Positions 1-5,614 of a stretch of DNA of 7,739 bases are shown here, piece after piece. This DNA comes from Gammaproteobacteria bacterium. GTDB taxonomy: Bacteria > Pseudomonadota > Gammaproteobacteria > UBA6429. The stretch covers positions 1 through 7,739 of the forward strand of contig QIKU01000204.1 in the NCBI GenBank assembly GCA_003232015.1, given 5' to 3'. The position numbers were made by a program, and so were the translations under genes. Positions within the stretch are counted from its first letter, which is position 1. Each line of letters begins with the position of its first letter. Below the pieces are notes generated by a model. It was given only the letters and a program-made list of their open reading frames with translations, searched no databases and was not told the DNA's origin.

Positions 1-1
1 C

Positions 2-1396
2 AGTGTTAACATGTGGGGACGGCGAGTGGACTCAACGATGGAAGCGGCACTGGGGGGGTACCCAGGCAATGCTTATATTGTTGAAGTAAGTAACGATGCA
101 CAACGTGATGGGATTTATTTATATCACAAGGACGCTGCTAAGCGTTTTGCCAATCAGGTGGGAAGTGATTATCGTTTATCGGTTGAACTGACTCCGACGG
201 AATGGCGCAGTATGCGTAATTCCAGTGACTATGGCTCATTGTATAAAGATGATGGGCGGATGTTTTTCTATCGAAAAGTTGCACCCTACCCGAAAAAAGA
301 TACGCAGTGGCTTATTGTTATTGAAGTGGCAACCGACTTTGTTTTAGCGCCGATTAAAAATATGCGAGAGTCAATCTGGATGTTACTTGCTTTTTTACTG
401 GTTATTAGCCTGGCCTTTGCAGTATGGGCGGCCTTTCAACTTGCCAAACCTGTGCAACTACTGGCCAGCATTATTACCCGCTATGCCGATGGTGAGCATT
501 CCATTCGTTATGATGCCAATGCCAAAGATGAAATAGGTTTTGCGGGGCGCGCTTTTAATTATCTGGTTGCCTGCCTTGAAAAAGCTGAAGATGAACGCGA
601 TAAAGCGGAACGTGCTGTTTGTCAGTCCGAACGTTTAGCTTCGATAGGGCAACTGGCTGCCGGTATCGGACATGAAATTAACAACCCGCTAATGAATATA
701 ACGTCCCTTGCCGCTTTAGTCGAAGATGAAATAAAAGATAAAAATCCCCAGGCTGCCAGTGATATGAAATTATTGCAAACCGAGGTAAAACGTTGTGCCA
801 ATATTGTGCAGGGTATTCTTAATTTTGCTAAAGAAAATGAACCGCAATTTAAAGAGTTCGATATGAGCGAGCTGCTGAATGAAACCTTGTCATTATTGCA
901 TCACCGGATAGAATCAACACAAATACATCTTGTTACACAGGTTCATTCACCATTAAAAATGGTAGGCGATCCTAATATGTTACAACAGGTTCTGGTTAAT
1001 ATTATTTTAAATGCGATACAGGCCTCACCAGAGGGAAGTAATATCTTTATTTCAGGGACAATTCATAATGAATTTGTCGTTGTGGAAATACTGGATAACG
1101 GTATAGGTATTGATAATAACAATGTGTCAAAAGTATTCGATCCCTTCTTTACAACTAAGCAGGAAGGTGAAGGGACTGGGCTTGGCTTGTCAGTTAGTTA
1201 TGGAATTGTTAAGCGCCATGGTGGCACAATTAATATTGAAAAAGTGGTTCCGACCGGGGTGAAAGTCAGTATTGTTTTGCCGGTTAAAGCCTGTGGTCAA
1301 AACAAAAATAAAACAAAAGTTAAGACTCTCCCTGCTTCAGGGAGTCAATCAAAAACGGCACGAGATGCTAAAGCAGAGGCAGTGTATGTCAAATAA
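2..1396 (+). CDS. Membrane sensor histidine kinase, 5' end outside the window
   Basis: This is the C-terminal part of an inner-membrane sensor kinase that should autophosphorylate on His and pass the phosphate to the regulator encoded next. The frame is open to the left edge, and the ATG at 11 falls inside what looks like a periplasmic Cache-like sensor domain, so the first membrane helix and part of the sensor are probably missing. Numbering from that ATG: sensor remainder about 1-115, membrane helix about 121-145, HAMP-like linker about 146-190, HisKA with H box around His221 (GIGHEINNP), N box near N330-N334, G1 box DNGIGID at 362-368, F box FDPFFTT at 376-382 and G2 box GTGLGL at 388-393. 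All catalytic motifs are intact, so the kinase should be active. A Lys/Asn-rich tail follows from about 428. The stimulus is unknown; the neighbouring sulfur genes suggest a sulfur compound or redox cue, which is inference. Confidence 0.93.
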   Translation, partial: SVNMWGRRVDSTMEAALGGYPGNAYIVEVSNDAQRDGIYLYHKDAAKRFANQVGSDYRLSVELTPTEWRSMRNSSDYGSLYKDDGRMFFYRKVAPYPKKDTQWLIVIEVATDFVLAPIKNMRESIWMLLAFLLVISLAFAVWAAFQLAKPVQLLASIITRYADGEHSIRYDANAKDEIGFAGRAFNYLVACLEKAEDERDKAERAVCQSERLASIGQLAAGIGHEINNPLMNITSLAALVEDEIKDKNPQAASDMKLLQTEVKRCANIVQGILNFAKENEPQFKEFDMSELLNETLSLLHHRIESTQIHLVTQVHSPLKMVGDPNMLQQVLVNIILNAIQASPEGSNIFISGTIHNEFVVVEILDNGIGIDNNNVSKVFDPFFTTKQEGEGTGLGLSVSYGIVKRHGGTINIEKVVPTGVKVSIVLPVKACGQNKNKTKVKTLPASGSQSKTARDAKAEAVYVK

Positions 1397-2750
1397 GCAA
1401 CTACGAATAATGTTTGTCGATGATGATGTGATTACCGGCAAGGTCATGAAACGTAACTGTGATAATGCGGGTTACGCCTGTCAGGTATTCACTAGTGCGG
1501 AAAACTGCCTGAATAAGTTTTCAAAAGTAGGGGCCGATCTGGTGATAACCGATTTACGGATGCCTGGCATGACCGGTTTTGAGTTGCTGAGTGAGTTGCG
1601 CCAGATTGATGCAGATATTCCAGTGCTGGTGATGACCGGTTATTCATCGGTAGAAAACGCAGTGGAAGCAATGAAACGGGGTGCCAGTGATTTTATCAAG
1701 AAGCCTTTTGACTTTAATGAATTACAGCTAATGATAGAGCGCAGCATGAAGGCTGCTCAAATTAATAACGAAAATAAATTACTAAAGCGCCGATTAGATT
1801 CCAGGCGTAATCGGTTTGGTTTGATTGGTGACACGCAGGCAATGAAAACCTTGTTTGATACAATTGACAAGTTAGCTGATGTGGATTGTTGTGCCGTTAT
1901 ATTAGGTGAGCCTGGCACAGGCAAAGAACTGGTGGCGCGTGCATTACATGAGCATAGTCCACGAAAAAATGAGTCTTTTGTTAGTGTTGATTGCAGCCGA
2001 ATAAATGAAACTGTTTTTCAAAGAGAAATGTTTGGGCATGTCCAGCATGGCGTTAATGATGCAACACTGAATATGAAAGGTTTGGTTGAACAGGCGAACG
2101 GCGGTACGTTATTTTTAGATGATATCGGTAATTTGTCAGATGATACACAAGTTAAATTGTTACGTGTACTCGATGAAAAGTACATTCAACGTGTTGGCAG
2201 TACAACTCAAATCCCTGTCAATATACGTATTATTTCTGCCAGTAATGATGATGTTGATCTGCTTCTGGAACAGGGGAAAATACGCACCGACTTTTACAGT
2301 CGGTTAAGTGTTGTTAGTGTTACGGTACCATCGCTAGATGAACGCCGTGATGATATCCCTGCTTTAGTTGAAGCCTTTGTTGCTGAGTTTGCCGAACACT
2401 ACAATCGTAAAGTACAGGGGTTTGATAGTGTTTCTTTGCACCGCTTATGCCAGGCTCAGTGGGGCGGTAATGTGCGCGCATTGCGTAATGCGGTTGAACG
2501 CAGCATTATTTTGGCTGATGGGCCAATTCTTAAATGGCAATCTGATGATGTAATGTCAGAGGATAGCGGGATTTTACAATTTTCAAGTGATGAATTTGTT
2601 TCACTGGTAGAACTTGAACATGAGTATATTAGTCACGTGTTGAGTTGTTTTAAAGGGAAAAAAACCAAAGTTGCCAAGGTACTTGGAATCGATAAAACCA
2701 CTTTGTGGCGTAAACTGAGACGTTATGACAATAGTGATGAGCGCATCTAA
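1386..2750 (+). CDS. NtrC-type response regulator with degenerate sigma54-contact loop
   Basis: Cytoplasmic DNA-binding response regulator of 454 residues, partner of the upstream kinase. I chose the ATG at 1386 because the receiver begins right after it (LRIMFVDDD) and AGAGG at 1375-1379 lies 6 bases upstream; an earlier ATG at 1272 would add a tail inside the kinase gene. It overlaps the kinase stop by 11 bases, implying translational coupling. Receiver about 5-120: acidic D12/D13, phosphoacceptor D56, T84, K106. AAA+ domain about 142-375: Walker A GEPGTGKE 174-181, Walker B LFLDD ending D245/D246, arginine-finger candidates R300 and R306, sensor II GNVRALRN about 361-368. Fis-type helix-turn-helix about 426-446. 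Two oddities: the GAFTGA loop is HGVNDA at 221-226, and the Walker B glutamate is aspartate. Family knowledge says GAFTGA is needed for sigma54 activation, so this protein may work through sigma70 or repress. Likely targets are the adjacent sulfur genes (inference). Confidence 0.93.
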   Translation: MSNKQLRIMFVDDDVITGKVMKRNCDNAGYACQVFTSAENCLNKFSKVGADLVITDLRMPGMTGFELLSELRQIDADIPVLVMTGYSSVENAVEAMKRGASDFIKKPFDFNELQLMIERSMKAAQINNENKLLKRRLDSRRNRFGLIGDTQAMKTLFDTIDKLADVDCCAVILGEPGTGKELVARALHEHSPRKNESFVSVDCSRINETVFQREMFGHVQHGVNDATLNMKGLVEQANGGTLFLDDIGNLSDDTQVKLLRVLDEKYIQRVGSTTQIPVNIRIISASNDDVDLLLEQGKIRTDFYSRLSVVSVTVPSLDERRDDIPALVEAFVAEFAEHYNRKVQGFDSVSLHRLCQAQWGGNVRALRNAVERSIILADGPILKWQSDDVMSEDSGILQFSSDEFVSLVELEHEYISHVLSCFKGKKTKVAKVLGIDKTTLWRKLRRYDNSDERI

Positions 2751-2754
2751 TTCA

Positions 2755-2774
2755 TTAAGTTCTAATAAACTTAA
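2755..2774. repeat. 7-base inverted repeat just after the regulator gene
   Basis: TTAAGTT (2755-2761) and AACTTAA (2768-2774) form a perfect 7-base dyad with a 6-base loop, five bases after the regulator stop codon. The stem is AT-rich and no T run follows, so it is not a convincing terminator. Read-through into the DsrE-like gene is therefore possible. Confidence 0.4.
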
Positions 2775-2776
2775 GT

Positions 2777-2789
2777 ATGCATTTTGCAT
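2777..2789 (+). promoter_or_regulatory. Candidate operator ATGCA-TTT-TGCAT upstream of the DsrE-like gene
   Basis: This is a perfect 5-base dyad around a 3-base centre, about 170 bases upstream of the DsrE-like start. The same 13 bases occur, in the same orientation relative to the gene, about 120 bases upstream of soxY (4572-4584, minus strand). Dyads of TGC/GCA type are usual for NtrC-family Fis-type helix-turn-helix proteins, so the neighbouring regulator is the natural candidate binder. That assignment is inference. Confidence 0.45.
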
Positions 2790-2870
2790 TACTGCAGAAT
2801 AAGAATTAACTAGATAATTCAATAGCTTATGGTTGGTGGTGCCAGTAAAGGAAATACATGGACAAACTTG

Positions 2871-2900
2871 TTTACAGCAGGGATAGATCTTTGTTGTAAT
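2871..2900 (+). promoter_or_regulatory. Candidate sigma70 promoter of the DsrE-like gene
   Basis: TTTACA (2871-2876) and TGTAAT (2895-2900) each match the sigma70 consensus at five of six positions, with an 18-base spacer. Transcription would start near 2907, about 50 bases before the coding start and inside the palindrome at 2905-2921. No GG-N10-GC (sigma54) pattern was found in this intergenic region. Confidence 0.45.
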
Positions 2901-2904
2901 TAAC

Positions 2905-2921
2905 GTGTTATTAAATAACAC
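2905..2921. promoter_or_regulatory. Perfect palindrome GTGTTATTAAATAACAC, possible operator or 5' leader stem
   Basis: Two 8-base arms around a single central A match perfectly. The site covers the predicted transcription start of the DsrE-like gene, the usual place for a repressor operator. Alternatively, as RNA, it could form a short 5' stem with a small loop. CGTGTTAT, which includes the left arm, recurs on the minus strand upstream of soxY (4597-4604). Confidence 0.4.
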
Positions 2922-2931
2922 AAAATTAAAT

Positions 2932-2945
2932 AGGTTTTAAAACCT
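2932..2945. promoter_or_regulatory. Perfect 14-base palindrome abutting the ribosome binding site
   Basis: AGGTTTTAAAACCT is fully self-complementary and ends one base before the GGAGGAG ribosome binding site (2946-2952) of the DsrE-like gene. It could be a second operator half or a leader structure affecting ribosome access. As RNA only a partial hairpin could form because there is no loop. Confidence 0.35.
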
Positions 2946-2958
2946 GGAGGAGAATTAA

Positions 2959-3426
2959 ATGAAATTATCAATGACTAAAGCATTGGTGCTTGCTACTGCA
3001 TTAATCGGTTTATCTGTGTCTGCGGTTCAGGCAGGAACAGCTAAAAATGGCTATGACAAGCAAAAAGTTGTTTATCATGTTAATAATATTCACACGGCAA
3101 CCGGTGCTTTACGGAATGTAAAAAATCACTTGAATGCTGTTGGTGATAAAAACCTGGATATTATTGTTGTAACGCACAGTAGTGGTGCTTTCGCATTAGT
3201 TGAAGGTTCTATGGGCAAGAAAAACAAAAAAGGTAAAGTTTATAACTTTACTGATACTGTTGCTGGTCTTGCTAACCGTGGTGTTAAGTTCCAGATTTGT
3301 GCCAACACTATTCGTGGTAAAAAAATCAGCAAAAATAAAATCAACGAAAATGCTGAAATCGTACCTTCTGGTGTAGCACAAATTGCTCATCTTCAACAAA
3401 GAAGTTACCTGTATATTAAACCTTAA
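2959..3426 (+). CDS. Secreted DsrE/DsrF-like family protein
   Basis: Periplasmic 155-residue protein. Residues 1-25 form a Sec signal peptide (MKLSMTK, a hydrophobic core, cleavage after AVQA). The mature part, about 36-153, resembles the DsrE/YchN-like fold: VVYHVNN strand, helix ALRNVKNHL, strand LDIIVVTHSSGAF, helix around FTDTVAGLANRGV, then FQICANTI with the only cysteine, C114, and a C-terminal segment GVAQIAHLQQRSYLYI. The cytoplasmic relatives DsrE and TusD carry sulfur on a conserved cysteine; C114 sits in the position typical of exported homologues, but sulfur transfer here is inference. GGAGGAG at 2946-2952, 6 bases before the ATG, is a near-ideal ribosome binding site and suggests strong translation. 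The gene ends in its own terminator and converges on soxYZ, so a role beside thiosulfate oxidation is plausible. Confidence 0.88.
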   Translation: MKLSMTKALVLATALIGLSVSAVQAGTAKNGYDKQKVVYHVNNIHTATGALRNVKNHLNAVGDKNLDIIVVTHSSGAFALVEGSMGKKNKKGKVYNFTDTVAGLANRGVKFQICANTIRGKKISKNKINENAEIVPSGVAQIAHLQQRSYLYIKP

Positions 3427-3450
3427 TTCCGGTTTAAATATGGGATAAAG

Positions 3451-3477
3451 AACGGGTGCTTTTGCATCCGTTTTTTT
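3451..3477 (+). terminator. Intrinsic terminator of the DsrE-like gene
   Basis: AACGGGTGC (3451-3459) pairs with GCATCCGTT (3464-3472), with one G-U pair and a TTTT loop. A T run to 3477 follows. It lies 25 bases after the stop codon. Confidence 0.88.
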
Positions 3478-3568
3478 ATGCGTGGACTAAATTAAAAGGA
3501 GAGGGTAGCCTGAAAAATGATTGCTGTCGCTTAATTAATATACGCATTTTATCAGCGAATAGAAGGCA

Positions 3569-3595
3569 TAAAAAAACACGCCACAAAGGGCGTGT
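3569..3595 (-). terminator. Intrinsic terminator of the soxYZ operon
   Basis: On the minus strand ACACGCC and GGCGTGT form a perfect 7-base stem (3576-3582 with 3589-3595) with a 6-base loop. The A run at 3569-3575 gives the U tract. It sits about 25 bases beyond the soxZ stop. With the terminator at 3451-3477 it insulates the two convergent units; the roughly 90 bases between them hold nothing else I recognise. Confidence 0.87.
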
Positions 3596-3619
3596 CCTTG
3601 TGGTGAAATAGCAAAACGG

Positions 3620-3937
3620 TTAGCCGATTTTAGCTTCTTTTTCGTCACTTCCACCCTGGTTATCAACCCAGGAAATTTTTAGCGTGTCACCGCTTTTGGC
3701 GCCATTAAATCTAAAAGAGACAAATGGATTTTTTGAAACCCCCGGCCCCCAAAGACAGGTTAATACGGATTTACCATTATGTGTGCACTGTACCTCGGTA
3801 ATGTAATGTGCAGGGATGGGTTTCCCCGTTGCTTTGTCTTTACGTAAACCGGTTTCCATTGGATGGAATATAATTGCTTTGACGGTTGCTTTACTTCCTT
3901 CAACCCAAGCACGTATTTTCATTTTCTTTTTAGCCAT
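3620..3937 (-). CDS. soxZ: Thiosulfate oxidation carrier complex subunit SoxZ
   Basis: SoxZ, 105 residues, the non-substrate-carrying subunit of the periplasmic SoxYZ carrier used in thiosulfate oxidation. Family signs are the start KMKIRAWVEGSKATVKAIIFHPMETG, split here as KMKIRAW then VKAIIFHPMETG, followed by PAHYITEVQC, the LWGPGVSKNPFVSFRF stretch and GDTLKISWVDNQG. The length is normal for the family. I chose the ATG at 3937 rather than 3955 because the ribosome binding site GAGGA lies between the two and homologues begin with this Lys-rich stretch. There is no signal peptide; SoxZ is exported in complex with SoxY, which carries the Tat signal. The gene follows soxY by 41 bases in the same operon and is followed by a terminator. 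Confidence 0.95.
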   Translation of the reverse strand: MAKKKMKIRAWVEGSKATVKAIIFHPMETGLRKDKATGKPIPAHYITEVQCTHNGKSVLTCLWGPGVSKNPFVSFRFNGAKSGDTLKISWVDNQGGSDEKEAKIG

Positions 3938-3978
3938 AATTTTTTCCTCTATCAATGTTAGCTATATGCTTGTTGAAA

Positions 3979-4449
3979 TTAACCGCCACACCCACCAAGG
4001 GTTACTTTTACGGCTTTTTTCGCTTTGTATGTTTTCCCGCCGGCTTTGACGTAAGCAAACACATCGGATGTTTTGGCCATTTTAATCCGCGTTGTTACAA
4101 ATCCATCGGTATTAGCGGCAATATTATAGCTTGCAGACAATGGGAATGAATTAACCGGCACAAAAAGCGTGATTGACTCGGTATTTGGTATTTTTGATTT
4201 AACAGTAACAGATACAACGGCACCATTTTCAGCAATATCCGGTGCTTCAACAACAATGTCTTTGCTGTCTGCAGCGTTAGTGGTTCCAATAATTGCATTC
4301 ATTGCAACATCAATTTTTTTAGCTTCAAATGCTTTGGCTGGCCATGCAGCTAAAACAGTTGCAGGGGTCAGAAGCCCTGCACTAGCAGCAACGGCAACAG
4401 TCCCTGCAGCCATCGAGGCCGTTAAAAAAGTTCGGCGCTGTGTATTCAT
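3979..4449 (-). CDS. soxY: Thiosulfate oxidation carrier protein SoxY
   Basis: SoxY, 156 residues, the substrate-binding subunit of the SoxYZ carrier. Sulfur intermediates are held on a cysteine at the end of a flexible C-terminal arm. That cysteine is C154 in the terminal GGCGG. A twin-arginine signal is clear: QRRTFLT at 4-10, a hydrophobic stretch to about residue 34, and likely cleavage near TVLA-AWP. The rest matches the SoxY immunoglobulin-like fold, with IVVEAPDIAENGAVVSVTV split across about 65-83 and SITLFVPVN at 92-100. The GAGGAG ribosome binding site lies 8 bases upstream of the ATG on the minus strand. soxY leads the soxYZ operon. soxXA, soxB and soxCD are absent from this window, so the enzymes acting on the carrier must be encoded elsewhere. 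The upstream region carries a dyad shared with the DsrE-like gene, suggesting common control. Confidence 0.96.
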   Translation of the reverse strand: MNTQRRTFLTASMAAGTVAVAASAGLLTPATVLAAWPAKAFEAKKIDVAMNAIIGTTNAADSKDIVVEAPDIAENGAVVSVTVKSKIPNTESITLFVPVNSFPLSASYNIAANTDGFVTTRIKMAKTSDVFAYVKAGGKTYKAKKAVKVTLGGCGG

Positions 4450-4571
4450 AAACTATACTCCTCTACGCGAATAGCACGGGTTGGTTAAATATATTTTAAG
4501 TTGCACTTTATCATATCGGATGAAAAACACAGTCCTTTAGTTATGCATTCGAAATTTGAGGGTTAATTTAT

Positions 4572-4584
4572 ATGCAAAATGCAT
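4572..4584 (-). promoter_or_regulatory. Candidate operator ATGCATTTTGCAT upstream of soxY
   Basis: Read on the minus strand, this is identical over 13 bases to 2777-2789 and lies about 120 bases upstream of the soxY start. An extra ATGCAT half-like site lies closer to soxY at 4543-4548. No strong sigma70 -35/-10 pair and no sigma54 pattern was found between here and soxY, which would fit an activator-dependent promoter (inference). Confidence 0.45.
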
Positions 4585-4673
4585 TATTTTTACGTGATAA
4601 CACGGTTAGCATGAGTATCATCCCCCTGTATGCTGAAAATATGGATAAAAACCCAAAATAGTCGCAAAATCGC

Positions 4674-4702
4674 TTGTCAATTTTTCGGCACATCGATACA
4701 AT
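4674..4702 (+). promoter_or_regulatory. Sigma70 promoter of the initiator tRNA gene
   Basis: TTGTCA (4674-4679) and TACAAT (4697-4702) are separated by exactly 17 bases. A GC-containing discriminator, GCGCTCC, follows. The -10 box ends 13 bases before the tRNA, as expected for a stable-RNA promoter with a short leader. Confidence 0.85.
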
Positions 4703-4715
4703 GCGCTCCTTCTGA

Positions 4716-4792
<77 letters not shown>

Positions 4793-4802
4793 AATTCGAG
4801 AA

Positions 4803-4831
4803 AGCCGAACTTAATTAAGTTCGGCTTTTTT
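4803..4831 (+). terminator. Intrinsic terminator of the initiator tRNA
   Basis: AGCCGAACTT and AAGTTCGGCT are perfectly complementary arms within a 24-base palindrome (4803-4826), followed by a T run to 4831. It starts 11 bases after the CCA end. The same hairpin recurs 136 and 272 bases downstream. Confidence 0.92.
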
Positions 4832-4847
4832 GTGTTTAAGCCTTAAC

Positions 4848-4928
4848 TGCGGCCTTGTATAGCTCGTCGAGCTCAGCTTCCATATATCCGGGCGAAGGTC
4901 GTAAGTTCAAATCTTGCCCCCGCTACCA
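4848..4928 (+). pseudogene. Degenerate tRNA-fMet-like copy 1 of the array
   Basis: The 3' half (CGAAGG onward) with T arm, acceptor strand CCCCCGCTACCA and encoded CCA is identical to the functional tRNA. The 5' half is decayed. TGCGG can still pair with CCGC. TAGCTCGTCGAGCTCA matches the D-arm to anticodon-stem stretch TAGCTCGTCGGGCTCA, but the CAT anticodon loop is replaced by a longer unrelated stretch. AGCTCG-T-CGAGCT is a perfect dyad. It cannot act as initiator tRNA, but a partial tRNA-like fold is possible. Confidence 0.7.
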
Positions 4929-4938
4929 AATTCGAGAA

Positions 4939-4967
4939 AGCTGAACTTAATTAAGTTCGGCTTTTTT
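4939..4967 (+). terminator. Second copy of the tRNA terminator
   Basis: Same hairpin and T run as the first, with one change: AGCTGAACTT instead of AGCCGAACTT. This turns one G-C pair into a G-U pair, so the stem still forms. Confidence 0.8.
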
Positions 4968-4983
4968 GTGTTTAAGCCTTAAC

Positions 4984-5064
4984 TGTGGCCTTGTGTCGCT
5001 CGCCGAGCTCAGCTTCCATATACCCGGGCGAAGGTCGTAAGTTCAAATCTTGCTCCCGCTACCA
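4984..5064 (+). pseudogene. Degenerate tRNA-fMet-like copy 2 of the array
   Basis: Counterpart of the copy at 4848-4928, and the most diverged of the three. It has TGTGG for TGCGG, TCGCTCGCCGAGCTC for the dyad, and CTTGCTCCCGC in the acceptor strand. The TGTGG change could still pair through G-U. The T arm and CCA are intact. Confidence 0.68.
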
Positions 5065-5074
5065 AATTCGAGAA

Positions 5075-5103
5075 AGCCGAACTTAATTAAGTTCGGCTTT
5101 TTT
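5075..5103 (+). terminator. Third copy of the tRNA terminator
   Basis: Identical in its perfect stem and T run to the hairpin at 4803-4831, placed exactly 272 bases downstream. Three terminators in series would stop any transcript escaping the first. Confidence 0.8.
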
Positions 5104-5119
5104 GTGTTTAAGCCTTAAC

Positions 5120-5191
5120 TGCGGCCTTGTGTAGCTCGTCGAGCTCAGCTTCCATATATCCGGGCGAAGGTCGTAAGTTCAAATCTTGCCC
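5120..5191 (+). pseudogene. Truncated tRNA-fMet-like copy 3, right end of the array
   Basis: The 5' half differs from the first degenerate copy at one base. Identity ends after CTTGCCC at 5191, inside the T-arm/acceptor junction. The acceptor strand, CCA and terminator are missing. The right end is therefore an abrupt breakpoint. Confidence 0.68.
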
Positions 5192-5458
5192 AGACATGAA
5201 ATATTTCAGGTTTATCAATAGGTTGAAATTTATTGGTAACCCTTTTTTGTTTCATTCTTTCCAATTGTTCAGCAGGCGGCTATACGACACGTCTATTTTA
5301 ATCGTAAAGCGGTTATGGTTTTGCTCAAAGATCGGAGTGATGACATGCTTGATAACAGGCTGCCAGCCATTTTTGATAAATTTATACAAAACAGTACAAT
5401 GAAGACGAGTGGTGATGGTTTGAGGCTTCTTATCCTTAAAAAATAATGGATATTTAAC
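5192..5458. other. Intergenic stretch with no confident gene
   Basis: Between the repeat array and the next small ORF I see no convincing gene. It holds a perfect 12-base palindrome TGAAATATTTCA (5197-5208) directly at the array's broken end and a candidate promoter at 5373-5400. On the minus strand a frame stays open from 5506 to 5252 (85 codons) but contains no ATG or plausible start. It could be a gene remnant or chance. Confidence 0.5.
5373..5400 (+). promoter_or_regulatory. Candidate sigma70 promoter for the two-gene unit at 5459-5997
   Basis: TTGATA (5373-5378) and TACAAT (5395-5400) each match consensus at five of six positions, with a 16-base spacer. The predicted start near 5407 leaves a leader of about 50 bases before the ATG at 5459. 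Confidence 0.5.
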
Positions 5459-5614
5459 ATGGCGGAAAATATGGGTGGCGAATTCTATAAACAGAGGCTC
5501 TATTTTCTAAATGCTCTTACCATTGAGATATCACGAAGAATGGATTGGTTTTCTGTTCAGCGGTTTGATAATCTTGTTTTTCATAAAGTTAAGAATGATG
5601 GTTTTCAACTATGA
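5459..5614 (+). CDS. Small hypothetical protein, 51 residues
   Basis: I do not recognise this protein (MAENMGGEFYK, ending FHKVKNDGFQL). Support for it being real comes from context. Its TGA overlaps the ATG of the next gene in an ATGA junction at 5611-5614, a typical sign of translational coupling, and a candidate promoter lies about 60 bases upstream. The ribosome binding site is weak (TGGA about 8 bases before the ATG). It shows no signal peptide or membrane segment. The mix of basic and aromatic residues suggests a soluble helical peptide. It could instead be a leader ORF that mainly serves to deliver ribosomes to the downstream start. Confidence 0.45.
   Translation: MAENMGGEFYKQRLYFLNALTIEISRRMDWFSVQRFDNLVFHKVKNDGFQL

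Noticed and set aside
1272..1385. Upstream start for the response regulator giving a 492-residue protein
   Set aside because: The extra 38 residues lie inside the kinase tail and do not resemble any part of a receiver domain, while the ATG at 1386 has a well-spaced ribosome binding site and the receiver begins right after it.
2601..2921. Minus-strand open frame overlapping the end of the regulator gene
   Set aside because: It is antisense to the conserved helix-turn-helix coding region and has no family resemblance; a shadow frame.
2751..2958. Possible sigma54 (-24/-12) promoter before the DsrE-like gene
   Set aside because: No GG and GC dinucleotides are spaced by 10 bases; the closest pair (2831 and 2841) has 8 bases between.
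3481..3568. Small gene between the two convergent terminators
   Set aside because: The only ATG with an AGGAGAG upstream (3518) reads five codons before a stop.
5127..5402. Plus-strand open frame of 91 codons starting inside the repeat array
   Set aside because: It begins in the degenerate tRNA copy, has no ribosome binding site, runs across the array breakpoint, and has no recognisable domain.
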